Shown in pieces: positions 35,526 through 46,031 of a stretch of DNA of 64,000 nt. Location of the stretch: positions 2,108,001 through 2,172,000 of the forward strand of contig NZ_CP119546.1 of the NCBI RefSeq assembly GCF_029277985.1. The letters run 5' to 3'. The number at the start of each line of letters is the position of its first letter. The stretch's first letter is position 1. Origin of the DNA: Providencia stuartii (lineage in GTDB: Bacteria; Pseudomonadota; Gammaproteobacteria; Enterobacterales; Enterobacteriaceae). A program made the position numbers and the translations under genes. The notes under the pieces were generated by a model. That model did no database searches. It saw only the letters and a list, made by a program, of their open reading frames with translations, and was not told where the DNA came from.

Positions 35526-36383
35526 ATGTTAACGATAGAAGAAAAACAGTGGCTAGCAGAACAGTTTCCAATATTCGTACAACCAAGACCAGAACAAAGT
35601 CATAAAGGCACTTTTGGAACGCTAAATATTATAGGTGGCTGTGTTGGTATGACGGGAGCTTGTGTATTGGCAGGGGTCGCTGCGCTTAAAAGCGGTTGTG
35701 GTAAAGTCATCATTGGGTTGAATCAGCAGCCACAGGCATTACACTTAGTGGAACAGGCTCCTGAGTTGATGTTACGCCAAGCGAGTCATGTTATGGATGG
35801 TGAAACCCCAACGGCTTGGGTCATAGGGTGTGGCTTAGGGACTGCTCACGAGGCGAAAATGTTGCTAGACGGTTCTTTACGTCTTATAGCGCAAAATCAG
35901 CGCGTTTTAATCGATGCTGACGGTCTCAATCTATTGGCACAACGCCCTGAAGCTGTAAAACTCTCGTCAGAAACAGTCATCACACCACACCCTAAAGAAG
36001 CGTCTAAACTACTACAAACAACGGTCGCACAAATCCAATTAGATAGGCATTTTTCTGCGCAACAGCTCAGTCAACGATTCGGTTGTTGGGTGGTGTTGAA
36101 AGGACACCATACGATCATTGCAGCTCCGGATAATCAAACATGGTGTAATGAAACGGGGAACAGTGGTTTAGCGACAGCAGGTAGCGGTGATGTATTATCA
36201 GGAATTATTGGTAGCTTACTGGCACAAAAGCTGCCAATAGAACAAGCCGTACGGGCAGGCGTTTGGTTACATGGTAAAGCCGCAGATGTATTGGTACAAA
36301 AAGGTATCGGTCCTATTGGCCTAACCGCTCACGAAATTATTGATGAGGCTAGAACGATAAGAAATAGAGCCATTATTTATTGA
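35526..36383 (+). CDS. ADP-dependent NAD(P)H-hydrate dehydratase (stand-alone)
   Basis: The 285-residue protein has the ribokinase-like fold of the NnrD/YjeF C-terminal domain, which repairs hydrated NAD(P)H using ADP. Conserved parts are KGTFGTLNIIGGCVGMTGAC, GCGLGTA, DADGLNLLA, TPHPKEASKLL and the catalytic loop NSGLATAGSGDVLSGIIGSL. The epimerase (NnrE/YjeF-N) domain, fused in E. coli NnrED, is absent here, so this may be a second, stand-alone copy. AAGGAG lies 9 bases before the ATG at 35526. Confidence 0.85.
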   Translation: MLTIEEKQWLAEQFPIFVQPRPEQSHKGTFGTLNIIGGCVGMTGACVLAGVAALKSGCGKVIIGLNQQPQALHLVEQAPELMLRQASHVMDGETPTAWVIGCGLGTAHEAKMLLDGSLRLIAQNQRVLIDADGLNLLAQRPEAVKLSSETVITPHPKEASKLLQTTVAQIQLDRHFSAQQLSQRFGCWVVLKGHHTIIAAPDNQTWCNETGNSGLATAGSGDVLSGIIGSLLAQKLPIEQAVRAGVWLHGKAADVLVQKGIGPIGLTAHEIIDEARTIRNRAIIY

Positions 36384-36482
36384 TGGTTTGATATTGAGCG
36401 GCTTTAACTGCGGTGAAAAAATGTGATACAATTCACACAAAATCGATTGCTTCTTATTATGTCAGCGAAGCAATATCAAATT

Positions 36483-36548
36483 TCAGCTAACTCATGACTT
36501 CTGGTTTTTAACCAATCACTTTGTGATTGGGGGATGAGTATTTGCTGA
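36483..36548 (+). promoter_or_regulatory. Long nested hairpin in the sotB leader
   Basis: Three nested arm pairs share one axis: TCAGC/GCTGA (36483-36487, 36544-36548), ACTCAT/ATGAGT (36490-36495, 36534-36539) and CCAATCAC/GTGATTGG (36512-36519, 36523-36530). The outer arm ends 25 bases before the sotB start codon. An upstream ATTGCTTC / GAAGCAAT dyad (about 36446-36473) may be an alternative stem. The structure could control translation or be a transcription attenuator. It does not match a riboswitch class I know. Confidence 0.5.
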
Positions 36549-36573
36549 TACCAACAAAGGCGTAAGCAAGACA

Positions 36574-37776
36574 ATGACACAGGTTTCTAGAAAAACAGCT
36601 TGGATCCGAGTTGTGGCACTAGCAGTCGCCGCATTTGTTTTCAATACTACAGAATTTGTTCCCGTCGCATTATTGAGTGACATAGCTGCAAGTTTTGATA
36701 TGACAGTTGCGCATACAGGGCTAATGATCACTATTTATGCTTGGGTAGTCGCAATAATGTCATTACCCTTGATGCTACTAACCAGTAAGATAGAACGCCG
36801 CAAGTTATTAGCATTACTGTTTATTGTGTTTGTGCTTAGCCATATTCTTTCCGGTTTTGCTTGGAATTTCGATGTATTAATCATTGCTCGGGTTGGTATC
36901 GCTCTATCACATGCGGTGTTTTGGTCAATTACCGCGTCTTTGGCAATCCGTGTCGCACCAGCAGGTAAAAAAGCGCAAGCATTAGGCTTACTTGCAACCG
37001 GTACGGCATTAGCGACAGTTTTAGGACTGCCAATTGGCCGTGTGATTGGACAATTATTAGGTTGGCGAGTCACTTTCTTATGTATCGGTGCTATCGCATT
37101 GTTGACGATGATTGCGCTAATTCGCTTCTTACCTAGGTTACCAAGCGAACATTCAGGCTCATTAAAAAGTTTACCTGTGATTTTTAAACGTCCTGCATTA
37201 GTGGGGTTATTTGCATTAACCGTTATCGTTGTGACGGCACACTTTGCCGCTTACAGCTATATTGAGCCATTTGTTCGTGAAATAGCACAACAAAGTCAGA
37301 ATTTTGCAACGTTATTGCTTCTTATTTTTGGTGCAGCAGGCATTGTCGGCAGTGTGATATTTAGTCGTTACAGTCATAAATATACATTATCCTTTTTACC
37401 AATTGCGATAGCGGTATTAACAATTAGCTTATTATTATTGATGCCAGTGAGTGGCCACGTTAGCTGGCTGGTTCTATTAAGCCTATTCTGGGGAATTGCA
37501 ATCATGTGTGTAGGCCTAGGTATGCAGGTCAAAGTGATTGATTTAGCGCCTGATGCAACAGATTTAGCGATGGCAATTTACTCTGGGATCTTTAACATTG
37601 GCATCGGTGGTGGCGCCTTATTAGGTAATCAAATTATTGTTCATATGGGAATGACGAATATTGGTTATGTAGGGGCCATATTTGGATTGATTTCATTGGT
37701 GTGGTGCATTTTTATTTTTAGGCGTTATAAAGGCTCATTTAACGAACAGCTGCAAGCATCCACTGCGTTACACTAA
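36574..37776 (+). CDS. sotB: Sugar efflux transporter SotB
   Basis: SotB (YdeA) is a major facilitator superfamily exporter that reduces arabinose/IPTG accumulation and can affect drug tolerance. The 400-residue protein has 12 predicted membrane segments and closely follows E. coli Sot[75 protein letters not shown] and [23 protein letters not shown] at 36574 follows the leader hairpin; the ribosome site is weak (GGCG). Terminator downstream. Confidence 0.93.
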   Translation: MTQVSRKTAWIRVVALAVAAFVFNTTEFVPVALLSDIAASFDMTVAHTGLMITIYAWVVAIMSLPLMLLTSKIERRKLLALLFIVFVLSHILSGFAWNFDVLIIARVGIALSHAVFWSITASLAIRVAPAGKKAQALGLLATGTALATVLGLPIGRVIGQLLGWRVTFLCIGAIALLTMIALIRFLPRLPSEHSGSLKSLPVIFKRPALVGLFALTVIVVTAHFAAYSYIEPFVREIAQQSQNFATLLLLIFGAAGIVGSVIFSRYSHKYTLSFLPIAIAVLTISLLLLMPVSGHVSWLVLLSLFWGIAIMCVGLGMQVKVIDLAPDATDLAMAIYSGIFNIGIGGGALLGNQIIVHMGMTNIGYVGAIFGLISLVWCIFIFRRYKGSFNEQLQASTALH

Positions 37777-37795
37777 ATTTCCGACGAAAAAGTGA

Positions 37796-37834
37796 AAAAG
37801 CCATAATAGAATTATTTCTATTGTGGCTTTTTTT
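37796..37834. terminator. Terminator of sotB
   Basis: The stem AAAAAGCCA-AATAGAA / TTCTATT-TGGCTTTTT has U runs on both strands, so it can work bidirectionally. Confidence 0.85.
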
Positions 37835-37915
37835 ATGTGAGGGTGCGTTACAGGGATCGCGAACTATGCTAAATTCGCTACTATTTTAATAAGTTCAAAG
37901 AGTAAGGATGAGCGG

Positions 37916-38248
37916 ATGAAAGGGCTAGGTTTTTTATTGATGTCTATTATCGCAGAGGTGATAGCAACAACGACATTAAAAGCATCCGATGGTTTTAGTC
38001 GTTTTTGGCCGTCCTTGATTGTGGTGATTGGCTATGCCGTTTCTTTTTGGGGGCTATCACAGGTTGTTAAGTTAATACCTTTAGGGATCGCATATGCCAT
38101 TTGGTCGGGTTTAGGTATCGTATTGGTGTCTATCGCGGCGATATTTATTTATCAGCAGAAGCTCGATTTACCAGCAATTATTGGTATGCTATTAATTATC
38201 GTTGGTGTGTTGGTCATTAATCTGTTTTCTAAAAGCAGTGTTCACTGA
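37916..38248 (+). CDS. Small multidrug resistance (SMR) efflux protein
   Basis: This 110-residue four-helix proton-coupled exporter is EmrE/Qac-like. Glu14, the essential proton/substrate residue of the family, is in LMSIIAEVIATTTLKASDGF. GYAVSFWGLSQVVKLIPLGI and AYAIWSGLGIVLVS are SMR signatures, and the last helix is IGMLLIIVGVLVINLFSKSS. Members of this type export quaternary ammonium compounds as dual-topology dimers. AGTAAGGATGAGCGG precedes the ATG. A lipoprotein gene follows 36 bases later. Confidence 0.92.
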   Translation: MKGLGFLLMSIIAEVIATTTLKASDGFSRFWPSLIVVIGYAVSFWGLSQVVKLIPLGIAYAIWSGLGIVLVSIAAIFIYQQKLDLPAIIGMLLIIVGVLVINLFSKSSVH

Positions 38249-38284
38249 TTCAGGAAGCAGAAATCATCATAAGCGGAGTATAGA

Positions 38285-38590
38285 ATGAATAGAAAAATCA
38301 GTAACCTGCTTAATTCTACTTTTGTTAAAGGTTTACTAGGTAGCACAATACTTATTTTAGCGGGGTGTTCTAGCTCAGATTCGATGAATACAGTGCAAGT
38401 CGATCGCTCGGCATCCCAATATGCACAACAAGTGGTTAATTTAGGACCTAAAGCCCAAGAAGCCTGTGTTTCAGCGGGTGGACTACCTTCACTTAACTTA
38501 GAACTGGATGGTGCTCAGACGGCGGTGTGTCAATTTGCCAATGGGAAGCGTTGTGCTGCCGATGTCATATTGACGGGTAGCTGTATTTAA
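38285..38590 (+). CDS. DUF333 lipoprotein (YoaF-like)
   Basis: The 101-residue protein has a lipoprotein signal with lipobox LILAGC (Cys about 28), then a DUF333 domain with motif AQEACVSAGGLPSLNLE and ending CQFANGKRCAADVILTGSC, containing four more cysteines probably paired as disulfides. It is related to E. coli YoaF and YfaM-type small lipoproteins. The sorting residues after Cys are SSS, suggesting outer-membrane localisation. Function unknown. Confidence 0.82.
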   Translation: MNRKISNLLNSTFVKGLLGSTILILAGCSSSDSMNTVQVDRSASQYAQQVVNLGPKAQEACVSAGGLPSLNLELDGAQTAVCQFANGKRCAADVILTGSCI

Positions 38591-38900
38591 TAAAATTATT
38601 CAGTAGAACCCATCATTAACAGGTGGGTTTATGGTTTGTATTGCAGTTTCAATAAATATTGGCTTCTTTTTATGTTGCATAACCCGCCTGATATCAAACC
38701 CAGTATTCAACAGATTTCCATCATACTTTTGGGTTTTAAACTGGGGCAGATGTTTATTCAAACGTTGGCGATACAGATAAAAAAGTGAAGAAGCGATTCA
38801 AAAACGTAGCTTGTCAGGAGATAAAATGACCCCCGATAGTGTTTATCGGGAGCCTTAACCGTAAAATAATCAATATCCTTAATTGATGACGGTTTCGATA
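38591..38900. other. Gap between convergent lipoprotein gene and dsbB
   Basis: 310 bases without an ORF. It holds a loose long dyad (CCCAGT / ACTGGG, about 38700-38748) and a hairpin CCCGATA / TATCGGG (38830-38850) placed to terminate dsbB. A GAAGCGATT-containing stretch shows no homology I recognise. Confidence 0.4.
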
Positions 38901-39422
38901 TTATGCTTTTTTGTGTGAAGGGAAAAATTGGCTGATTGTGACGATAATAGCAACTAGCAGGTAAGCGCCATAAACACCAATTAGCCATTGTGGCATATCT
39001 AGCCCTAAGAAATCCCACTGTTTAACAGCACAGTCACCAGTTGCTTCGAAAATAGCTGGCGCCCATTCATTCAATGGTAACCATTCAGGGAAATTGACAA
39101 AAAAGTCACATGATGCGAACGGGGATGGATAGAGTTGTAGCATAGTGTGTTCCCATGCAAGCTCTAAGCCACGCCATGCCGCGTAAATCCAAATAATGAT
39201 AGCGACCCAACGTAAAATCACATTACGTGGCGCAATAGCCCCGACTAAGCCCGCAATCATAATCCCAAACAATGCAACGCGCTCATAGATACACATAACA
39301 CAGGGTTGTAGCTTCATAATGTGTTGAAAATAGAGCGCAGCGCATTCCAACATAAACGCAATAAAGGCCATTAACAGCCAAGCGCCTCGTCCTTGCGAGC
39401 AGTAGTTAAAGAATCTGAACAT
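38901..39422 (-). CDS. dsbB: Disulfide bond formation protein B
   Basis: DsbB re-oxidises DsbA and passes electrons to quinones. The 173-residue membrane protein has four transmembrane helices and both essential cysteine pairs: Cys41-Val-Met-Cys44 ([16 protein letters not shown]) and Cys105/Cys131 (SPFASCDFF and TGDCAVKQW). ATG at 39422 matches E. coli (176 aa). It is located beside nhaB as in E. coli, but separated by a terminator. Confidence 0.96.
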   Translation of the reverse strand: MFRFFNYCSQGRGAWLLMAFIAFMLECAALYFQHIMKLQPCVMCIYERVALFGIMIAGLVGAIAPRNVILRWVAIIIWIYAAWRGLELAWEHTMLQLYPSPFASCDFFVNFPEWLPLNEWAPAIFEATGDCAVKQWDFLGLDMPQWLIGVYGAYLLVAIIVTISQFFPSHKKA

Positions 39423-39596
39423 ACTTTACTTCCCTAAATTAATGATGCGCACATTTTGCCCCTATCGACACAACAAAAAAAGATGTTAGAGAGTATTTAT
39501 GTGATTTTAGATAAGGATTTACCTAATATTACAAATCAAACCACTCTAGCAGGTATTTCAGAGCAATGGTGACGGGATATCAATGAGAAGAATGAT

Positions 39597-39633
39597 AAAG
39601 GCCACCCATAATGTGTCATCTGCGTGGCCTTTA
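39597..39633 (-). terminator. Terminator of nhaB
   Basis: The stem AAAGGCCAC / GTGGCCTTT with a long loop, 20 bases after the nhaB stop; a modest U-rich tail (TTTATC) follows on the minus strand. Confidence 0.65.
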
Positions 39634-39654
39634 TGCGTTTCGGTGATGACGAAA

Positions 39655-41202
39655 CTAAGGTAGGCTAATCCAGCCTAAGCTTTCTAGCCAATGTGTCATT
39701 GGTATCAGCCAAAACTCGACGCCTAATAAACCAACGACTGTCATTACAATGGTGTAAGGTAAGGCCATCCATACCATGCGCCCATAGGAAAGACGGATCA
39801 GTGGCGATAGTGCCGAAGTGAGTAGAAACAGAAAAGCTGCTTGCCCATTCGGTGTCGCAACAGAAGGGAGGTTAGTACCTGTATTGATAGCGACGGCCAA
39901 TAACTCGTATTGATGATGGGAGATTAAGCCTTCATTGGCGGCTTTTAATGCTTCCGTAATGTATACCGTACCGACGAACACGTTATCTGAAACAGCAGAA
40001 AGTAAACCATTGAACAGATAAAACAGTGATAGTTGCGATGATTCAGATGACTGTAAAACAAACTGAATAAAGGGGGTAAACAGTTGTTGGTCAATGATGA
40101 CAGCAACAATAGAGAAAAAGACTGTGAGTAAGGCAGTAAAGGGTAATGCTTCCTCAAAGGCTTTACCTAACGCGTGCTCTTCTGTAATACCACAAAATGC
40201 AGTTGCCAAAACGATGACAGATAAGCCTATAAGCCCGACCTCCGCGAGGTGGAAAGCAAGGGCGACGATCAGCCAAATACCAATCAAACCTTGGACTATG
40301 AGCTGCGCTTTTTCTTTTTGGGTGCGTTTAGCACTATTCTTTTTGTCATTATTAGTCAGCACTTGGCGAACCGGCTCCGGTAACTCAGCACCATAGCCAA
40401 ATAATTTAAATTTTTCGACTAAAAAGCAAACCATGAGTCCACAGGCAAAGACTGGTAGGGTAACCGGTGCCATTCGTAAGAAGAAGGTCACGAAATCCCA
40501 ATCTGCATGTTTAGCGATGATAAGGTTTTGTGGCTCCCCAACCATCGTCATCACGCCACCTAAAGCAGTACCGATACCGGCATGCATCATTAGGCTGCGT
40601 AAGAAAGCCCTAAATTGTTCAAGGGTTTGCTTTTTCTCTGCGGTATCAATGAAGCTATCGTTTTGTATATCAGTATGACTATGCTGACTAGATGCATATT
40701 GATGATAAATAGAGTAAAAGCCAACCGAAACACTAATGACAACCGCAATCACCGTCAGCGCATCTAAAAAAGCAGATAAGAATGCGCTAGCTAAGCAAAA
40801 GGCCAAGGACAATGTGCGTTTAGAGCGCACATTCAGTAACAGTTTGGTGAAGACAAACAGCAATAGCTGCTTCATAAAATAGATACCAGCGACCATAAAG
40901 ATCAGCAGCAGTATGACTTCCAAATTGTTACTGATCTCATGAGAGATCTGTTTAGGCGTTGTCATGCCAATAAGGACCGCTTCGATAGCCAGAAGGCCCC
41001 CAGGCTGTAGCGGATAACATTTGAGTGCCATTGCCAAGGTGAAGATAAACTCGATGACGAGTAGCCACCCGGCGATGAACGGGTTAACGAAATAAAATAC
41101 CAGTGGATTGATAACCAGAAATATTATTATTGCGAGCTTATACCAATCAGGTGAGTTCCCTAGAAAATTTTTCAAAAAAGCTCTTTTTAAACTAAAATCC
41201 AT
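39655..41202 (-). CDS. nhaB: Na+/H+ antiporter NhaB
   Basis: NhaB exports sodium in exchange for protons. The 515-residue protein is close to E. coli length (513), with about 12 hydrophobic segments. Typical stretches are [60 protein letters not shown] and [20 protein letters not shown]. It is divergent from fadR across a 220-base gap, as in E. coli. No sign of truncation. Confidence 0.97.
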   Translation of the reverse strand: MDFSLKRAFLKNFLGNSPDWYKLAIIIFLVINPLVFYFVNPFIAGWLLVIEFIFTLAMALKCYPLQPGGLLAIEAVLIGMTTPKQISHEISNNLEVILLLIFMVAGIYFMKQLLLFVFTKLLLNVRSKRTLSLAFCLASAFLSAFLDALTVIAVVISVSVGFYSIYHQYASSQHSHTDIQNDSFIDTAEKKQTLEQFRAFLRSLMMHAGIGTALGGVMTMVGEPQNLIIAKHADWDFVTFFLRMAPVTLPVFACGLMVCFLVEKFKLFGYGAELPEPVRQVLTNNDKKNSAKRTQKEKAQLIVQGLIGIWLIVALAFHLAEVGLIGLSVIVLATAFCGITEEHALGKAFEEALPFTALLTVFFSIVAVIIDQQLFTPFIQFVLQSSESSQLSLFYLFNGLLSAVSDNVFVGTVYITEALKAANEGLISHHQYELLAVAINTGTNLPSVATPNGQAAFLFLLTSALSPLIRLSYGRMVWMALPYTIVMTVVGLLGVEFWLIPMTHWLESLGWISLP

Positions 41203-41424
41203 TATGTGCAGTTTTCCTCTTACTGGGTGTATTGTACAGTAAATTCACATACTACTCTTATCTTTCACATAAATTAAGTCTAATCAGTAATAGATAATAT
41301 ATTAATTATATGAGGGTCTTATGATTGGTTTCATTGTTTATGTGTGGTCTAACTATCTCAATTTACGACAATCTGGTATGATTTCTACAATAATCCGTCT
41401 GAAAATGTTTGGAATAATAAAAAT

Positions 41425-42141
41425 ATGGTCATAAAAGCTCAAAGTCCTGCAGGTTTTGCGGAAGAGTATATTATTGAAAGTATCTGGAATAATCGCTTTC
41501 CACCAGGGTCGATTTTGCCTGCAGAACGTGAACTATCGGAGCTGATTGGTGTGACTCGTACAACGCTCCGAGAAGTGTTACAGCGTTTAGCTCGTGATGG
41601 TTGGTTGACTATTCAGCATGGTAAGCCAACAAAAGTAAACAATTACTGGGAGACATCGGGTCTAAATATTTTAGAAACCTTGGCTCGACTCGATCATGAC
41701 CGTGTGCCGCAGCTTATCGATAATTTATTGGCGGTAAGAACGAATATTGCGGCTATTTTTATCCGCACTGCATTTCGTCAAAATCCTGAAAAGTCTCTGG
41801 AGGTCTTGTCTGAACGTGAAAAAGTCGAAGACAACTCAGATGCCTTTAGCGCCTTGGACTACAATATTTTCCGAGGATTGGCGTTTGCGTCTGGAAACCC
41901 TATTTATGGTTTAATTATCAATGGGTTAAAAGGGCTTTATACCCGCGTTGGGCGTTATTATTTCTCGAATCCAGAAGCGAGACGTCTTGCGCTTAATTTT
42001 TATCAGCAGTTAGCCAATTTATGCCGCGAGCAAGCGTATGAACGTATCATGGAATGTGTTAGGAATTATGGTAAAGAGAGTGGGATGATTTGGCACAGTA
42101 TGCAAGGCAATATGCCTAATGATCTCGCCAATAGCCGATAA
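41425..42141 (+). CDS. fadR: Fatty acid metabolism regulator FadR
   Basis: FadR is a GntR-type repressor of fatty acid degradation and activator of fabA/fabB that responds to long-chain acyl-CoA. The 238-residue protein has the winged helix-turn-helix at about 10-75 ([40 protein letters not shown]) and a C-terminal acyl-CoA domain ([20 protein letters not shown]). Length matches E. coli (239). A clear terminator follows. Confidence 0.97.
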   Translation: MVIKAQSPAGFAEEYIIESIWNNRFPPGSILPAERELSELIGVTRTTLREVLQRLARDGWLTIQHGKPTKVNNYWETSGLNILETLARLDHDRVPQLIDNLLAVRTNIAAIFIRTAFRQNPEKSLEVLSEREKVEDNSDAFSALDYNIFRGLAFASGNPIYGLIINGLKGLYTRVGRYYFSNPEARRLALNFYQQLANLCREQAYERIMECVRNYGKESGMIWHSMQGNMPNDLANSR

Positions 42142-42198
42142 TTTTAACGGAGCGCACCTCAATTGCCTTCTTTAATCTAACATCTGTTTGTCATCACT

Positions 42199-42236
42199 AA
42201 GGCCAGTTTGGTTTATTTAACCTACTGGCTTTTTTA
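42199..42236 (+). terminator. Terminator of fadR
   Basis: The stem GCCAGTttGGTT / AACCtACTGGC is followed by TTTTTTATTTT. Confidence 0.85.
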
Positions 42237-42653
42237 TTTTGTGTCCTAAGTCACTAAATTTTCGTCAATTCTAAAAACTGCGCAATAACAAAGGTATTAT
42301 TCACACTAAGTAATATGATTAGAGTAATAATCTGTCATGCTGTGGTAAATTAAAATATATTAAAAGTTGTCCTTCCAAAATAAAATCCCAACAAGACAGT
42401 GTAAAACTCTAAATTAAACCACGAGCGAGCAACTGTCCAGACCGCAAATAATACATATTTCATTGTTTTTATTGGTTATATTTAATTTTGTAAAATTTCG
42501 CCAATAGAATTTAAAACCAAAGTGTAAAGTATTTGTAATGAAATTTGAATTAATTATCTGAATTGTTAAAAATGTTAATCAACCATATTGGAAAATAAAT
42601 TATAGAATATTATTCTAACTAAAAATATTTCATGCTACATGGCAGGGGGAATA
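42237..42653. other. dadA upstream region
   Basis: About 420 very AT-rich bases without an ORF. In E. coli the corresponding region carries multiple Lrp sites and a CRP site controlling dadAX. Several A/T tracts fit Lrp-type binding, but no single motif is convincing. ycgB, present here in E. coli, is absent. Confidence 0.4.
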
Positions 42654-43955
42654 ATGAAAGTTTTAGTATTAGGTGCAGGTGTCATCGGTGTTACGACAGC
42701 TTGGTATTTAGCACGAGAAGGGCATGAAGTGACTGTGCTAGATAGACAAATGGATGTTGCCGAAGAAACGAGTGCAGGTAATGCAGGGCAAATTTCCCCT
42801 GGTTATGCCACTCCATGGGGAGCGCCCGGTATTCCCCTTAAAGCAGTGAAATGGATGTTTGAAAAACACGCCCCTCTCGCAATTCGGCCAGATGGAACAT
42901 TGTTTCAATTACGTTGGATGTGGCAAATGTTAAAAAATTGCGATATTCAGCATTATGCAATGAATAAAAGCCGTATGGTCAGAATTGCTGAGTATAGCCG
43001 TGACTGCATTCGTCAATTACGTGCTGATACAGGCATTACTTATGAAGGACGTGAAGGCGGTACATTGCAGCTATTTAGGACTGAAAAACAGTTTGATAAT
43101 GCAGCAAATGATATTGCTGTTTTACAGCAAGAAGGGGTGCCATACGAGTTATTAACGGCAAATGAGTTAGTGAAAGCCGAACCAGCCCTAGACTATGTGA
43201 AACATAAATTGACAGGTGGATTGCGTTTACCGAACGATGAAACGGGTGACTGTCAGCAATTTACCAAAAAACTCGCCAAAATGGCTCAAGATTTAGGCGT
43301 GAAATTTCGATTTGGTTGTCACATTGAACAAATTCTGACTGAGGGAAATAAAGTCAGTGGCATACGTTGTGAAGGCGAAATATTGCAGGCCGATCGTTAT
43401 ATCGTGGCAATGGGCTCGTATTCAACATCGTTATTACATAATTTAGTAAAAATCCCAGTTTATCCTTTGAAAGGCTACTCTTTGACTATGCCTATCATTG
43501 ACATTCAACGTGCACCAACATCAACGGTATTGGATGAAACATACAAAATAGCCGTGACACGCTTTGATGATCGTATCCGTGTCGGTGGTATGGCTGAGGT
43601 TGTTGGATTCAATTTGAATGTATTAAAAAAACGCTGTGAAACCTTAAAGATGGTGGTGCAAGATCTTTATCAGGGCGGTGGGGATATTTCTCAAGCCACA
43701 TTTTGGACTGGATTAAGACCAATGACACCAGATGGTACGCCGATTGTTGGTCCGACGGCTTATAGCAATTTATATTTAAATACTGGGCACGGGACATTAG
43801 GCTGGACGATGGCATGTGGCTCGGGCAAGCTATTGGCTGATTTGATTTCTGGCAATAAACCCGATATTGCATCGGACGATTTATCCGTATTCAGATATAT
43901 AGATGGATTTAATACCAAATTAATTCCAAACGGTGATTTATCGCCTGCGCGTTGA
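42654..43955 (+). CDS. dadA: D-amino acid dehydrogenase
   Basis: DadA oxidises D-alanine and other D-amino acids to keto acids at the inner membrane, passing electrons to the respiratory chain. The 433-residue flavoprotein has an N-terminal FAD Rossmann motif [20 protein letters not shown], then [20 protein letters not shown], and C-terminal [20 protein letters not shown] and [21 protein letters not shown] at 42654 is chosen over one five codons upstream because GGGGGAA lies 4 to 10 bases before it. It forms an operon with dadX (48-base gap). Confidence 0.97.
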   Translation: MKVLVLGAGVIGVTTAWYLAREGHEVTVLDRQMDVAEETSAGNAGQISPGYATPWGAPGIPLKAVKWMFEKHAPLAIRPDGTLFQLRWMWQMLKNCDIQHYAMNKSRMVRIAEYSRDCIRQLRADTGITYEGREGGTLQLFRTEKQFDNAANDIAVLQQEGVPYELLTANELVKAEPALDYVKHKLTGGLRLPNDETGDCQQFTKKLAKMAQDLGVKFRFGCHIEQILTEGNKVSGIRCEGEILQADRYIVAMGSYSTSLLHNLVKIPVYPLKGYSLTMPIIDIQRAPTSTVLDETYKIAVTRFDDRIRVGGMAEVVGFNLNVLKKRCETLKMVVQDLYQGGGDISQATFWTGLRPMTPDGTPIVGPTAYSNLYLNTGHGTLGWTMACGSGKLLADLISGNKPDIASDDLSVFRYIDGFNTKLIPNGDLSPAR

Positions 43956-44003
43956 GCAATTGGCTGGAAATACATTCGGATAGCATAAAAAGAAGGAAAC
44001 ACG

Positions 44004-45074
44004 ATGCCTCGCCCAATTAGTGCGGTCATTCACCTGCAAAATTTTACCCATAACTTATCCATTGTGCGTCAGCATGTTGGACAAGCGAAAATATGGTCAG
44101 TCATGAAGGCAGATGCCTATGGGCACAGTATTCAACGAGTCTGGCATGCGTTAGCCGCATCAGATGGTTTTGCCATTTTAGATTTGGATGAGGCTATTTT
44201 GTTACGTGAGCAGGGTTGGCAAGGCCCAATTTTATTGTTAGAGGGGTTTTTCCAACCTGACGATCTACAGCTGATAGACCAATATCAGTTGACAACGGCA
44301 CTGCATAGCCATTGGCAATTAGATGCGCTAGAAAATGCAACGGTTAACTCTGCAATACCCGTATATGTCAAATTGAATAGTGGTATGAATCGCCTCGGTT
44401 TTAGACCTGAAGAGTATGCAGCGGTACTGCACCGACTCTCTGCAATCAATAATGTGGCTTCGGTGACATTGATGACTCACTTTGCTAACTCAGATACGTT
44501 GACAGGAACAGACAAACCACACCAAATCATTAAGTCGTTTATTGATGAGAGTCTACCTGTGTGTATTGCTAATTCAGGTGCCACGTTATGGCACCCAGAT
44601 ACGCATTATGACTGGGTACGTTCTGGCGTCATTCTGTACGGCGCATCACCAAGTGGTTGTTGGCAAGATATTGCTGATAAGGATCTGCGCGCAACGATGA
44701 CGTTGCAATCACAAATTATTGCAACGCATGATATCGCTAAGGGTGAATCAATTGGTTATGGCAGTAAGTTTACGGCGACTCATCCAATGAAAATTGCGAC
44801 AGTCGCATGTGGTTACGCGGATGGTTATCCTCGTCATGCGCCAACAGGCACACCCACTTGGTTAAATGGAATGCGTTGCCCAATATTAGGGGCTATTTCG
44901 ATGGATATGTTGACTATCGATATTAGTGACTGTCCTGAGGCCAAGATTGGTGATCGAGTGGAACTGTGGGGGAAAAATTTACCCATTGATGATGTTGCAC
45001 AGGCAGCAGGCACTATTGGCTATGAATTGATGTGCGCATTGGCTAAAAGGGTGCCAGTGAAATATGAAAATTAG
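44004..45074 (+). CDS. dadX: Catabolic alanine racemase
   Basis: DadX is a PLP enzyme converting L-alanine to D-alanine for DadA. In the 356-residue protein the PLP lysine is in WSVMKADAYGHS (Lys34), substrate and cofactor residues in LNSGMNRLGF and IANSGATLWHP, and the C-terminal catalytic Tyr region in GESIGYGSKFTAT. The C-terminal domain ends VDDVAQAAGTIGYELMCALA-like. AGAAGGAAAC precedes the ATG. Catabolic rather than biosynthetic (Alr) by its position after dadA. Confidence 0.96.
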   Translation: MPRPISAVIHLQNFTHNLSIVRQHVGQAKIWSVMKADAYGHSIQRVWHALAASDGFAILDLDEAILLREQGWQGPILLLEGFFQPDDLQLIDQYQLTTALHSHWQLDALENATVNSAIPVYVKLNSGMNRLGFRPEEYAAVLHRLSAINNVASVTLMTHFANSDTLTGTDKPHQIIKSFIDESLPVCIANSGATLWHPDTHYDWVRSGVILYGASPSGCWQDIADKDLRATMTLQSQIIATHDIAKGESIGYGSKFTATHPMKIATVACGYADGYPRHAPTGTPTWLNGMRCPILGAISMDMLTIDISDCPEAKIGDRVELWGKNLPIDDVAQAAGTIGYELMCALAKRVPVKYEN

Positions 45075-45154
45075 AATAATTGCATAAACTATTATTAGAC
45101 ATAGCTATAAATTTAGCTAAAAATGTGATCATCTCTACTAGCATTTTGGCTAAG

Positions 45155-45179
45155 GTGTGCATCAAGGTATGATGCACAC
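45155..45179. repeat. Perfect hairpin between dadX and mipA
   Basis: GTGTGCATCA / TGATGCACAC with a 5-base loop. There is no U run downstream (TATTGTTCAA follows), so it may be a terminator of the weak kind for dadAX, or an operator for the mipA-like gene 34 bases downstream. Confidence 0.5.
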
Positions 45180-45212
45180 TATTGTTCAATTATCTAATAT
45201 TTCAGGTTTTAT

Positions 45213-45965
45213 ATGTCTAAAACAATTAAATTAACATCACTTGCTGTTGCACTAGGTTTCTTATCTTCCGCTGCGGTAGCAGGCACTTGGTCTGTAGGTG
45301 GTTCGGTTTTAGCACAATCAACACCGTATAAAGGCATAAAAACAAAAGATTATGTTACACCAGTTCCCATTGTTAATTATGAAGGGGAAAATTTTTACTT
45401 TCATACCTTAGCGGTAGGTTACTATTTGTGGAATGATCAAGTTGACCAGTTATCCCTTGACGCTTATTACTATCCACAATTTTTTAAACCAAAAGACAAT
45501 GATGATCGCGATATGCGTGAACTGGATCGTCGCAGAGACACGGTCATGGGCGGTCTGACCTACAAGCACAGAGCGGATTGGGGAACGATCAGAACCATCG
45601 CTTCAGGGGATATGTTAGGCATCAGTAATGGTTTACGTGCGGAAGTTGCTTATCTGTATGGTTTCCATGGCGATAAATGGTCTTTGGTGCCAGGTGTTGG
45701 TATCAAATGGGATAGCAAAAACCAAAACCGCTATGAATATGGGATCTCCTCAAAAGAGTCACAAAATAGTGGTTTAGCTCGTTACCGCCCAGGTGATAGC
45801 TGGACGCCATATGTTGAGCTATCAGGTAACTATAAATTTACTGAAAACTGGAGTGCATTCGCCATGGGGCGTGTTGACCGTTTACCAAATGAGGTTAAAG
45901 ATAGCCCAGTGGTTAACAAATCTGTTTCTGCAATTGTTTGGAGTGGTGTGACCTACACATTCTAA
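45213..45965 (+). CDS. MipA/OmpV family outer-membrane protein
   Basis: This 250-residue beta-barrel protein has a signal peptide (MSKTIKLTSLAVALGFLSSA, cleaved near AVA-GTW). The mature protein alternates polar and hydrophobic residues and ends in a C-terminal Phe (VWSGVTYTF), the outer-membrane targeting signature. MipA/OmpV motifs include WSVGGSVLAQSTPYKGIKTK and YVTPVPIVNYEGENFYFHTL. MipA in E. coli scaffolds MltA and PBP1B; whether this one is MipA or another member (for example YiaT) is open. Bidirectional terminator downstream. Confidence 0.88.
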   Translation: MSKTIKLTSLAVALGFLSSAAVAGTWSVGGSVLAQSTPYKGIKTKDYVTPVPIVNYEGENFYFHTLAVGYYLWNDQVDQLSLDAYYYPQFFKPKDNDDRDMRELDRRRDTVMGGLTYKHRADWGTIRTIASGDMLGISNGLRAEVAYLYGFHGDKWSLVPGVGIKWDSKNQNRYEYGISSKESQNSGLARYRPGDSWTPYVELSGNYKFTENWSAFAMGRVDRLPNEVKDSPVVNKSVSAIVWSGVTYTF

Positions 45966-45984
45966 CGGCTGAATAGAAATGCCT

Positions 45985-46026
45985 AAAAAGCCCCAGACGT
46001 GCGATATGCTTTTGGGGCTTTATTTT
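45985..46026. terminator. Terminator between mipA-like gene and yeaD
   Basis: The stem AAAAAGCCCCA / TGGGGCTTTaTTTT serves both convergent genes. Confidence 0.85.
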
Positions 46027-46031
46027 ATGTA

